Positions 55,287 through 63,816 of a stretch of 64,000 nt of DNA are shown in pieces. Source of the stretch: Lysinibacillus louembei (lineage in GTDB: Bacteria; Bacillota; Bacilli; Bacillales_A; Planococcaceae); the NCBI RefSeq assembly GCF_033880585.1, contig NZ_CP137624.1:558001-622000 (forward strand). Reading direction: 5' to 3'. Position 1 is the first letter of the stretch, and every line of letters begins with the position of its first letter. Below the pieces are notes generated by a model. It saw only the letters and a program-made list of their open reading frames with translations, did no database searches and was not told the origin of the DNA. Position numbers and translations under genes: made by a program.

Positions 55287-56462
55287 ATGAAATTGGATAA
55301 TAGAAATAAAAAAATGGATTTAGAATATTTAAGGAAATCTAGTTTTATACAATTAGAAGATGAAATATTAGATAGCATCCCTACTCCATATATTATCTAT
55401 AATTTATCTCATTTATTAGGTAATTTAAATCAAATAATCTCAATTATCGAACCAGATTTCTTCTATATTCCAATAAAGGCTAATTATAGTCAAAAAATTC
55501 ATGATTTTTTAGCAAAACATACTGATGGTGCAGATGTAGCGTCATTGGGCGAAATTGATTTAGCTACTAGCGCTAAATATAAATCATTACATCTTTCAAC
55601 GCCATTTTTGACTATTGATATACTCAAAAAAGCAAATCTTAGAGAGTGTGATTCAATAGATTTATATAGCCTTCATCAAGCTAATATTTTAATAAGTTAT
55701 TTTGCAACAAATAAAAAAATAAATAATCCTAGTATAAGTCTTCGTTTAAAAGTCCCGTATACAAGTAATAACTCAGAAACTTACTTGAATAACAGTAGAT
55801 TTGGAATTTTATACAAATCAAAAGAATTTGATGATGTAATACTATTATTAAAGAAAAATAATATCAAAATAGAATGTATACATATACACATCGGTGAATA
55901 TAACAATTTTTCAGTCATTTCTCAAATTCAAAAGTTTTTAGAAAAAATCACTTTAGATATACCTTATTTAAAAAGGATAAATTTAGGTGGAGGGTTCACA
56001 TCATTATTTGGAAAATATACTGATAATGAAATAAGGGATACATTTCATAGTTTTAAAAATAATATTTTGAAAGTTAATTCTGCAATAAAATTTATAATAG
56101 AACCGGGTATGTTAACATTAATGAGTAGTGGAACATTAGCCGTAAGTTGTATTGATTCAATTAATAGTAAAGATATTATAGTAGACATATCAGCATTTAA
56201 TTTTTTCTCTTGGGTGAAACCTAGATTATTACCATCAATATCTGCAATAAATGAAAATACTGAAATCACAATTTATGGTACAACATGCTATGAGGAAGAT
56301 ATAGTCTCTGAAAAAGTATATGTATCTAAAATCCCCAAAATCGGAGAAAAAATTTTCCTTGCTCCTGCTGGTGCATATATTAATAGTATAAATAGAAATT
56401 TACATATGTTCCATATTACAAATGAACTCTATATTTTCGAAGGAGTAATTTATGAATCTTAA
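55287..56462 (+). CDS. Fold-type III PLP enzyme, ornithine/diaminopimelate decarboxylase-like (second copy)
   Basis: 391 residues and a paralogue of the enzyme at 51619. PLP lysine K64 in YIPIKANYSQ, VASLGEIDLA, HIHIGEY, INLGGGFTSLFG, IIEPGM. Here the partner-subunit site reads YGTTCYEED: the Cys is kept, so this copy is the likely active decarboxylase. The ATG at 55287 is only two bases from CGGAGG; a TTG at 55293 is better spaced and may be the real start. Ends inside the exporter gene's start (11-base overlap). Confidence 0.85.
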   Translation: MKLDNRNKKMDLEYLRKSSFIQLEDEILDSIPTPYIIYNLSHLLGNLNQIISIIEPDFFYIPIKANYSQKIHDFLAKHTDGADVASLGEIDLATSAKYKSLHLSTPFLTIDILKKANLRECDSIDLYSLHQANILISYFATNKKINNPSISLRLKVPYTSNNSETYLNNSRFGILYKSKEFDDVILLLKKNNIKIECIHIHIGEYNNFSVISQIQKFLEKITLDIPYLKRINLGGGFTSLFGKYTDNEIRDTFHSFKNNILKVNSAIKFIIEPGMLTLMSSGTLAVSCIDSINSKDIIVDISAFNFFSWVKPRLLPSISAINENTEITIYGTTCYEEDIVSEKVYVSKIPKIGEKIFLAPAGAYINSINRNLHMFHITNELYIFEGVIYES

Positions 56463-58068
56463 TAAAAATAGCAATATTTTATTTGTAATAAAACAAAGTA
56501 AAATTTCAACTATATATAAAATTTCAGTATTTGTAATTGCTATTGTTTTTGCACTACTTTCGATAATATATCCACTGTTACTAAATGAAATCATTCAAAA
56601 ATTAGTTTTGGGGATTGTAGAAAGTAAAAATATTTTATTGCTAATTCTAATACTTATCATTCAAGGAATATTAAATGGGTTCTCTATTTATTTTTTTAGT
56701 GTTTATTGTGAAAAATCTATATTAGATACTCGAATAATGTTTTGGAATAAATTATTTTCAATATCAAGGGAATCTTCTGAAACCTATAGTCCAGAAATAT
56801 TGAATAATTATTTAATTACTAATATTGATGAACTAGGTTCATTTGTAACTGAAAATATTCCAAGTCTAATAACCAACAGTTTGGTAATCATTTCCTACAG
56901 CATATCTATTTGGATCATCAACAAATACTTATTAATTATTTTGATAATTTTTCTTATTATATATTTTTTAATTACAATTCCATTCTCAAAAGTGATGCAA
57001 AAAATAACGATGGAGCTAATAGTAACAACTAATACATTATCAGTGCATTTTATAAATGCACTGAGAAATATGGATGTTATAAACACACATAAAATTTCAA
57101 TTACAATGCAAGATAAAGTTACTAATTTATTCTCTAAAATTATGAAATTATCTTTAAAAGAAGCAAAGATATATTCTTGGTTAGAGCCTATTAATCAAGT
57201 ACTAACATCAATTTTGTTATTGAGCACTTTCGGCATAGGTGCTTTGTTGATATCTACAAATCATTTAACAATAGCATCTTTATCTGTTTTCATTATTATA
57301 TTGATGCAAGCAATTCCTTCAGCTAAGGCAATTATGCAATTCAGATTATCGTGGAAAAGAACGGAGTCTATTGCAGCACCGATTAGAGATATACTAGAAA
57401 TTGAAGAACTTGAAGAAAACAAGCACACTTTGTTTGATATAAATAAAATTGTAGAACTAACAAATTTAAATTTTCATTATGAAGATATAGCTTGTTTAGA
57501 AAATATAAATTTAGAAATAAACAAAGGGGAAATAATTGCTATTGTTGGACCATCTGGCAGTGGAAAAACCACACTTTCTAAATTAATAGGAGGTATATAT
57601 ACAAAATACTCTGGACAAATAAAGAAACCTTTAGATTTAAAAATCTCTTACGCGCCTCAGCACAGTAATTTATTTAGTGAGAAAGTTAGTGATAATTACC
57701 TTACAGATGGTACCATATTTATGAATGAGGTAAATAAAAAAATTGAAGAACTATCTGGTGGTGAAAAACAGCGAGTTAACTTGGATAGGGCTTTCTCAAA
57801 TGAGTATGACCTAATTATCTTAGATGAACCAACTAACAATTTAGACAAATCCTCTATAGATAAATTAATTTATAAAATAAAAGAGGAGAAGACTAAGAAT
57901 AAGTCTATTATTTTGGTTACTCACAATATTGAAATTACAAAAATAGCTGATATAATAGTGTTCTTAGATGATGGAAAAATTACAGGTATTGGCAATTACA
58001 ATTTTCTTTTAGAGTCCCACAAAAAATTCCGAGCATATAAAACACTCGAAAATATGGATAGTATATAA
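56452..58068 (+). CDS. ABC exporter, fused membrane and ATPase domains
   Basis: 538 residues: six membrane helices (about 20-305) then an ATPase with Walker A GPSGSGKTT, Q-loop APQHSNLF, signature LSGGEKQRV and Walker B LIILDEPTNN. No N-terminal C39 peptidase, so it does not cut a Gly-Gly leader itself; any leader removal needs another protease. Most likely exports the finished product and so also protects the producer. AAGGAG before the ATG. Confidence 0.88.
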   Translation: MNLNKNSNILFVIKQSKISTIYKISVFVIAIVFALLSIIYPLLLNEIIQKLVLGIVESKNILLLILILIIQGILNGFSIYFFSVYCEKSILDTRIMFWNKLFSISRESSETYSPEILNNYLITNIDELGSFVTENIPSLITNSLVIISYSISIWIINKYLLIILIIFLIIYFLITIPFSKVMQKITMELIVTTNTLSVHFINALRNMDVINTHKISITMQDKVTNLFSKIMKLSLKEAKIYSWLEPINQVLTSILLLSTFGIGALLISTNHLTIASLSVFIIILMQAIPSAKAIMQFRLSWKRTESIAAPIRDILEIEELEENKHTLFDINKIVELTNLNFHYEDIACLENINLEINKGEIIAIVGPSGSGKTTLSKLIGGIYTKYSGQIKKPLDLKISYAPQHSNLFSEKVSDNYLTDGTIFMNEVNKKIEELSGGEKQRVNLDRAFSNEYDLIILDEPTNNLDKSSIDKLIYKIKEEKTKNKSIILVTHNIEITKIADIIVFLDDGKITGIGNYNFLLESHKKFRAYKTLENMDSI

Positions 58069-58093
58069 TTAACTTTAAAAAGGAGAGATAAAT

Positions 58094-58522
58094 ATGTACA
58101 ACTGTAGAAAAGCTTCAAATGAAGAAATTAGGTTTGTTTTCGATGAATTAGACAAATTCAATATGCAAAAAAAACCGTTACATCAATCTGAAGAATCTGT
58201 TTCTTTTAAACATATTGTTGAGGATGACGGAAAAATAATAGGAGGAATATTCGGTTACTCATCTTACTATAAAATCGGATATATTGATACATTATGGGTT
58301 GATGAGAATTATCGTCATAAAGGTATTGGAACGGAACTTTTAAAAGCAATTGAAAATGACTTGCACGAATTTGGGTGTGAAGTTATCCATCTTGAAACGT
58401 TCGATTTCCAAGGTCCTGAATTCTATAAAAAAAATGGATATGAACAATTCGGGTCTTTATTTTATCCAAATGCAAATCTTTATGAGTTTTTTTTAAAAAA
58501 AGAGAAGTTCAATCAACAATAA
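58094..58522 (+). CDS. GNAT-family N-acetyltransferase, possible self-immunity enzyme
   Basis: 142 residues. Acetyl-CoA motif YRHKGIGTELLKAIE after the strand IGYIDTLWVDE, and EFYKKNGYEQFG near the end. Last gene of the peptide operon, 25 bases after the exporter with its own AAGGAG site. A GNAT protein beside a PLP decarboxylase recalls microcin C MccE, whose acetyltransferase domain detoxifies the product; here too acetylation of a new amine (ornithine or decarboxylated residue) would be a natural self-protection or tailoring step. Confidence 0.82.
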   Translation: MYNCRKASNEEIRFVFDELDKFNMQKKPLHQSEESVSFKHIVEDDGKIIGGIFGYSSYYKIGYIDTLWVDENYRHKGIGTELLKAIENDLHEFGCEVIHLETFDFQGPEFYKKNGYEQFGSLFYPNANLYEFFLKKEKFNQQ

Positions 58523-58608
58523 TTAAATCATGTATCTTTTGCAAGTAATCATCATTCACTATCTAATTTTCCCTAAAATTTAAATCTTTTATTAAAATCA
58601 CATAAAAG

Positions 58609-58650
58609 CTGTTAGAAAAGCCTTATATCATACGTTTTTCTAACAGTTTT
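58609..58650 (+). terminator. Terminator after the peptide operon
   Basis: CTGTTAGAAAA and TTTTCTAACAG with a T-tail, 87 bases after the last gene. Confidence 0.8.
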
Positions 58651-58736
58651 CCTTATTCATAATGTCCTTAACTATTCTCTGCTTTATGAATTACATAAGT
58701 AATCTTTTTATTAATCATCTCCATTTTTTGGATTAT

Positions 58737-58898
58737 TTAAAACTTTAAAATTTCTCCCCTAGTTTGGCAGATGTAAGATAATGTATTTAATACCTCATCT
58801 ATAATATTCATTTCGCATTGTTCACAATAATAAACCGTTTGATGCCCTACTCCACAAAATAAAACTGGATCCCAGACAACTTCTTTAGTAACATTCAT
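58737..58898 (-). CDS. Possible small Cys-containing protein, may be a relic
   Basis: 53 codons starting MNVTKEVVWDPVLFCGVGHQ, then CEQC, and ending REILKF-like (RGEILKF). Four Cys in CG..CEQC..C spacing could be a zinc knuckle, but there is no good ribosome site and an overlapping upstream frame (MSDKDDLSDIIIFNE) suggests a frameshifted older gene. Weak. Confidence 0.3.
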   Translation of the reverse strand: MNVTKEVVWDPVLFCGVGHQTVYYCEQCEMNIIDEVLNTLSYICQTRGEILKF

Positions 58899-59016
58899 TA
58901 AAAATGATTATGTCACTTAGATCATCTTTATCACTCATGTTCTATAAAGATTTGCTACACTTCCTTTATCATTAAATGTTTTATATTAGTACATCTTTAA
59001 ATTTACCTTTTAATAA

Positions 59017-59169
59017 ATGAAAAGTGTGAGAATAATAGCTGAACAACTTGGAAATACGCTGAAAATGGTCATGAACACATACGGTCATGTAATGAAGGAA
59101 TTAGAGCAGGAATCTGTGACTGTCTTTAGCGCAAGCTTGGCAACTGGGGCTAAAAGTGGGGCTAATTAA
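59017..59169 (+). pseudogene. C-terminal relic of a tyrosine recombinase (phage/ICE integrase)
   Basis: About 50 codons reading VRIIAEQLGNTLKMVMNTYG then HVMKELEQESV and a stop at 59167. This is the end of an integrase: the QLG..xMxMNTYGH segment carries the region of the catalytic Tyr (NTYGH). The rest of the gene is missing. It marks the right edge of the AT-rich island and suggests entry by a mobile element. The remaining part of 58651-59016 shows nothing more that I can support. Confidence 0.75.
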
Positions 59170-59264
59170 TTTTTACCCCTCTCCCACCGTTGATATATCA
59201 ATACTTCTTGGGCTTGATATGCTATACTATTTCCATATTCGAAATAAAAGGAGGCTTTCTTTTT

Positions 59265-60647
59265 ATGAGTCATTTAGAAAAATTGGATGCTTATTTTATA
59301 GAGCATCGTGCACGCCATTTGTCGGAGTTAAACGAGTTTTTGCGCATTCCTAGTATTTCAGCATTGTCTGAGCATAAAGGAGATATGCGTGATGCGGCAA
59401 ATTGGCTAGCAGAGCATTTAAAATCTTTAAAAATTGAAAATGTAGCGGTCGAGGAAACAGCTGGGCATCCTGTTGTTTATGGAGAATGGTTACATGCTGA
59501 AGGCAAGCCAACGATTTTATTCTACGGGCACTATGATGTACAGCCTGTAGATCCGCTAAATTTATGGGAAACGCCACCTTTTGAACCGACGATTCGTGAT
59601 AATAAATTGTTTGCGCGTGGTTCTTCTGATGATAAAGGACAAGTGTTTATGCACTTAAAAATGATTGAAGCATTGTTTGCGACAGAGGGTACACTGCCAG
59701 TAAACGTGAAGTTTATTTATGAAGGTGAAGAGGAAATTGGTAGCCCATCTCTTCCAAAATATACAGAAGATAATAAAGAAAAATTAGCAGCGGATCTAAT
59801 TGTTATTTCTGATACAGGTCTTTATGCAAAAGGCAAGCCTGCTGTATGCTACGGTCTACGTGGCTTAACTGGCGTGCAAATTGATGTGCGCGGAGCGAAA
59901 GGCGATTTACACTCTGGTCTTTATGGCGGTGGTGTCCAAAATGCGATTCACGCATTAACTGAAATTTTGGCTTCCTTCCGCGATGAGCACGGGACAATTC
60001 AAGTCGATGGCTTCTACGATAAAGTGTTGCCATTATCTGATGAAGAGCGCCAAGCATATCGTGATTTGGGCTTTGATGAGGAAGCATTGAAGGACGAGCT
60101 AAAAGTACCTGCATTATTCGGTGAAGCTGGCTACTCTTATTTAGAGCAAACATGGGCACGCCCGACATTAGAAATTAATGGCGTCTTCGGTGGCTTCTCT
60201 GGTGAAGGCATTAAAACGGTATTACCTGCTGAGGCTGGTGCGAAAATTACATGCCGTTTAGTACCAAACCAAGACCCTGAGGAAATTGTAGCATTATTAA
60301 AGGCACATATTGAAAAACACAAACCGACTGGTGTGGAAGTTATCGTTTCTGAATTCGATAAAGGAAAACCATACTTAACACCATTCGATCACCCATTAAT
60401 TCAAGCAGCTGGTCGCTCTTATGAAAAAGTATACAAAGTACCAACTGCTTACACACGTGGTGGTGGCTCGATTCCAATCGTAGCAGCATTCGATGAAATT
60501 TTAAACTTACCTGTTGTGTTAATGGGCTTCGGCTTATCTGAAGAAAATTTCCATGCACCAAATGAGCATTTCCATTTGGAAAACTTCGACCAAGGCTTAC
60601 GTGTATTAGGCGATTACTTACATGAAGTTGCAGAGTTAAAGCTATAA
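59265..60647 (+). CDS. M20-family dipeptidase
   Basis: 460 residues. Metal motifs FYGHYDVQPV (His, Asp), RGSSDDKGQV (bridging Asp) and KFIYEGEEEIGSPS (Glu pair, catalytic base and ligand), VISDTGL and a late His (SEENFHAPNE). Cytosolic carnosinase-like dipeptidase. ATG at 59265 preceded by AAAAGGAGG; an upstream in-frame extension has no ribosome site. Confidence 0.92.
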   Translation: MSHLEKLDAYFIEHRARHLSELNEFLRIPSISALSEHKGDMRDAANWLAEHLKSLKIENVAVEETAGHPVVYGEWLHAEGKPTILFYGHYDVQPVDPLNLWETPPFEPTIRDNKLFARGSSDDKGQVFMHLKMIEALFATEGTLPVNVKFIYEGEEEIGSPSLPKYTEDNKEKLAADLIVISDTGLYAKGKPAVCYGLRGLTGVQIDVRGAKGDLHSGLYGGGVQNAIHALTEILASFRDEHGTIQVDGFYDKVLPLSDEERQAYRDLGFDEEALKDELKVPALFGEAGYSYLEQTWARPTLEINGVFGGFSGEGIKTVLPAEAGAKITCRLVPNQDPEEIVALLKAHIEKHKPTGVEVIVSEFDKGKPYLTPFDHPLIQAAGRSYEKVYKVPTAYTRGGGSIPIVAAFDEILNLPVVLMGFGLSEENFHAPNEHFHLENFDQGLRVLGDYLHEVAELKL

Positions 60648-60650
60648 CAA

Positions 60651-60680
60651 AAAAGGTCTGTCCAGATGGGCAGACCTTTT
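60651..60680. terminator. Bidirectional terminator
   Basis: AAAAGGTCTGTCC...GGGCAGACCTTTT between the dipeptidase gene and the convergent ctaB. Confidence 0.85.
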
Positions 60681-60681
60681 C

Positions 60682-61578
60682 TTATAGAGCTTGCATAATT
60701 AATCCGACAGATGCGTAAATAATAACTGTTGCAAACAAAACCATCATGTGAATAAGAGAAAAAGCAAACATTTTATTCGCCCATGTTTTCCCTTCCATTT
60801 TATGATAGCCGACAAAGCTTAACCATAGCCAAATACCGCCAAGCACTAATGATACAAGTGTTAATCCTAAGCTTAATGGTAAAAATAAAAAGCTTGTTAG
60901 CATTAGTAGCACTAAATACACATTTGTTTGAATATATGTTCGGCGCTGCCCTTTCGCTACAGGAAGCATTGGAATATTCGCAGCAGCATAATCATCATGC
61001 TTGCGAATAGCAATCGCGTAAAAATGCGGCATTTGCCAAATCACCATAATAATAAACAATGCCCAGCATGCCGGATGCCAAATATTTGGTGCAACTGCTG
61101 CCCAGCCAATTAATGGTGGCACTGCTCCAGAAATACTACCAACCTCTGTGTTCCAAATCGTTCGGCGCTTCGTCCACATCGTATATGGCACAACATAAAA
61201 AAATACACCTAAAAAGCCTAAAAACATTGCAAGTGGTGTCGTAAATGCCAGTGCAATTAAACCGAGAATTAAGAAGACAACCCCAGCTATTAACACTGTT
61301 CGTGTATTCAGTTCCCCAGTTACAGTAGGACGTGTCTTTGTACGAGGCATCACCTTATCGATATCGCGATCATACAAATTATTAAAGATACCAGCCGCTG
61401 CAATCACAAGGGCTGAGCCTACTGTTGCCAAAATAATATTTGGGATGTTTTCAATAAAACTTAGTTCATACGTATAAAGCGCAAGCATAAGCCCAGCAAC
61501 CATCGGAATCAAATTTGATTTAATGATGCCAGTCTTCACAGCCTGTGCCCATAAATTTATAGTAGATTGCTTCTGCAT
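60682..61578 (-). CDS. ctaB: Protoheme IX farnesyltransferase (heme O synthase)
   Basis: 298 residues with about eight membrane helices of the UbiA fold. Asp-rich prenyl-diphosphate sites: NNLYDRDIDKVMPRTKTRPT near residue 68 and KHDDYAAANIPMLP near 193. Adds farnesyl to heme b, giving heme O for cytochrome oxidase. No cta or cyd gene is adjacent in this window. Confidence 0.93.
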   Translation of the reverse strand: MQKQSTINLWAQAVKTGIIKSNLIPMVAGLMLALYTYELSFIENIPNIILATVGSALVIAAAGIFNNLYDRDIDKVMPRTKTRPTVTGELNTRTVLIAGVVFLILGLIALAFTTPLAMFLGFLGVFFYVVPYTMWTKRRTIWNTEVGSISGAVPPLIGWAAVAPNIWHPACWALFIIMVIWQMPHFYAIAIRKHDDYAAANIPMLPVAKGQRRTYIQTNVYLVLLMLTSFLFLPLSLGLTLVSLVLGGIWLWLSFVGYHKMEGKTWANKMFAFSLIHMMVLFATVIIYASVGLIMQAL

Positions 61579-61688
61579 AATCGTTACCCCTCATTATAGT
61601 CACTATTATTAAGTATACATTATATATGAGACTATGTGCTATGGAACTAGATGTTTTGTCATAAATTTGTGCGAGGGGGCTTGGGACG

Positions 61689-61766
61689 CTATCGGTAACT
61701 TCAGTTATTCTATCGGCAACTTTTTAAATTCTATCAGCAACTTTGACTATTCTATCGGCAACTTAT
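61689..61766 (-). repeat. Four-copy 21-bp tandem array starting at a stop codon
   Basis: Cores begin at 61689, 61710, 61731 and 61752: exact 21-base period. On the gene strand each unit reads AGTTGCCGATAGAA plus seven variable bases. The first unit supplies the last codons and stop of the NERD gene (AGT TGC CGA TAG). Sequence differs from the array at 23004 but period, strand and placement on the stop codon are the same. Confidence 0.95.
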
Positions 61767-62651
61767 CCGATATCGCCTCCATCTTCTTTCACCTTCATAT
61801 TGAAAGCCTAATTTTTTCAGCAAATATTTCGCACTATCACTCGACTCAACTCCCACAAATCTTCGAAACTCTTCATTCGTAATCCATTCATCTACTAATA
61901 AACAATAATCCCGCATGGCTTGTTTTAATAATATGCCATCGTCTTTATAATTACATTTTAGACACTTAAAATGCCCATAATGATACTGCATTTTGCTTTG
62001 GCACTGCACACAGAGCACCCCTTGGCGAACTCTAGCTTTATCAATATTTAATTGTGGCTTATGAATTGTATGCATTTGAAGTAATTGCCTAGCTAAACTT
62101 TGAAGTCCTTGCGAAGATAACCGTGTAGCATATTGTTTGAGGTGCTCTCGAACATGGAATTCAAGTCCACTGCGATGAAATACCGGCTCACCCTGTGGGA
62201 TATGACCAATAATTGTTTTGGGTAATGCAAAGACAACCGCATATAACACTGGCAAATCACTAACAACCCTACGTAACATTCTTTGATGGCGACGCACTTG
62301 GTCTAGAGGATTGCGAAAACCTTGAATAGTGCCATCCTCTAATGTTCTTGTAAACTGGTGCCGTTCCTCATCAAAATCAATACGACCAACGATATTTTTA
62401 ATTTCTATAATCAGTAGAAACTTTTGACAAAGAAAAATCGTATCTATTTGATGTGCATTTGTTTGAAAATCATGTAGCAAATAATAAGGCTCATCCAGCT
62501 GCATGTCGTGCCAATTTTGGTCAACATAGCGCTCACCTAGCAAGCCTTGCTGCAAGCGAATTAGCTCATCCTTGTATTCAGGAAATCCTCGCCGAATTGC
62601 CGCTTGAAGCAATTGTTCTTTAACAGTCTGCTCACGCTGCAAAACAATCAT
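61752..62651 (-). CDS. NERD-domain (nuclease-related) protein with zinc knuckle
   Basis: 299 residues. NERD domain: QIDTIFLCQKFLLIIEIKNI (the D...ExK-like core) followed by NPLDQVRRHQRML. A CxxC...CxxC pair (LCVQCQSKM and KCLKCNYKD) lies near residue 225. Probably a DNA-handling protein of unknown role. ATG at 62651 with GGGGGGA upstream; the frame opens further up to 62723 without ribosome site. Its last residues are encoded by the tandem array. Confidence 0.82.
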   Translation of the reverse strand: MIVLQREQTVKEQLLQAAIRRGFPEYKDELIRLQQGLLGERYVDQNWHDMQLDEPYYLLHDFQTNAHQIDTIFLCQKFLLIIEIKNIVGRIDFDEERHQFTRTLEDGTIQGFRNPLDQVRRHQRMLRRVVSDLPVLYAVVFALPKTIIGHIPQGEPVFHRSGLEFHVREHLKQYATRLSSQGLQSLARQLLQMHTIHKPQLNIDKARVRQGVLCVQCQSKMQYHYGHFKCLKCNYKDDGILLKQAMRDYCLLVDEWITNEEFRRFVGVESSDSAKYLLKKLGFQYEGERRWRRYRISCR

Positions 62652-62825
62652 ATTCTCCCCCCTTTTAAAGGGATCATATGCATTTTCTAAAATTTTAGCA
62701 AACTTCCAAATGTCATATTTCACTATGTTCTAGCTATTCAAATTTATATTTCAGACACCCTTATTTTAAGAAAAGTCTGCTACTAAACGAGTTCTTAACT
62801 AACCAAATATTAAATTTCAAATATA

Positions 62826-62857
62826 AAAAGTAGCTGCCAACTTCGACAGCTACTTTT
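62826..62857 (-). terminator. Terminator after the Gfo/Idh/MocA gene
   Basis: Perfect stem AAAAGTAGCTG/CAGCTACTTTT with a ten-base loop. Confidence 0.88.
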
Positions 62858-62860
62858 GCT

Positions 62861-63799
62861 TTATTTCAACAACTCATCAATCCATTTTTGCACTTTTAAG
62901 CCTTCTTCAAATGAAACGATAAGGGCGTCTTCATCTTGAAGATGTGCGCAGCATGCGTCTAACAGTGATGCAGGCTCGATGCTTGGTGCGATATGTTGCG
63001 CTTCCTCATATGCAGCGCTTAGCCATAGCTCAGACCAGTTGCGTAGCGTCATGACTTTCTCTGTGCCAAACACTTTAAATTCCAAGCGCTCCTCTTGCCC
63101 GATACTAGATAAACCATTTAATACAACAGGCACACCATTCTCCGTTTTTGCTAATGCGGATACACCTGTTTCACATAGTGTGACATCCTCTGGATATGTT
63201 GTTTCATGCGATAAAATCGTTATATCCCCAAAGAAATGATGCATTAATTGTAAGTAGTGTGGGAACACCTCGCGAATAAAGCCGCCTTGTTCACGCGATG
63301 CAATCCATGGGTTTTGCTGCCATTTTCTTGGCCATTCTGGGAAATATGTATGCAATTCAATACGCACAATTTCTCCCAATTCTTGATTTGTTAAACGTTG
63401 CTTCATTTCGTGTACTGCAGGGCTATACATCAATGGGAAATGCATCGCTGTTTTGACGCCTGCCTCTTCAGCCACCTGTACCATCTCAATACCATCCTGT
63501 GCATCATGTGCCAATGGCTTTTCAGAAAGAATGTGTAAGCCATGTGCTGCAATTTCCTTCGCAAGCGGTGCATGGCTTACTGGCGGTGTACCGATATATA
63601 CCCAGTCTGGTTTCGTTGCTAATAATTCTTCCAATGTCGCAACAGCAGGAATATTATATTTATCAGCAATCTCCTGTAAACGTGTTTGATTGCCATCAAA
63701 AATAGCGACAATCTCGGCATGTGGATGCGCTAAAATTTGATTAATAATGCGCTCTCCTACAATACCTGTACCAATTAATGCAAATGTTGTTTTTGTCAT
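62861..63799 (-). CDS. Gfo/Idh/MocA-family NAD(P)-dependent oxidoreductase
   Basis: 312 residues. Rossmann loop FALIGTGIVGERIINQI, then DWVYIGTPPVSHAPLAKEIA and the catalytic ILSEKPLAHDAQDG (EKP). Oxidises a sugar or inositol-type substrate. ATG at 63799 with TTGGAGAT upstream. Follows the partial gene at 63817 by 17 bases, so the two are probably one operon. Confidence 0.88.
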   Translation of the reverse strand: MTKTTFALIGTGIVGERIINQILAHPHAEIVAIFDGNQTRLQEIADKYNIPAVATLEELLATKPDWVYIGTPPVSHAPLAKEIAAHGLHILSEKPLAHDAQDGIEMVQVAEEAGVKTAMHFPLMYSPAVHEMKQRLTNQELGEIVRIELHTYFPEWPRKWQQNPWIASREQGGFIREVFPHYLQLMHHFFGDITILSHETTYPEDVTLCETGVSALAKTENGVPVVLNGLSSIGQEERLEFKVFGTEKVMTLRNWSELWLSAAYEEAQHIAPSIEPASLLDACCAHLQDEDALIVSFEEGLKVQKWIDELLK

Positions 63800-63816
63800 A
63801 AAAATAATCTCCAAAC

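Noticed and set aside
56452-58068. Peptidase-containing bacteriocin exporter
   Set aside because: No N-terminal C39 domain; the protein starts directly with the membrane segment.
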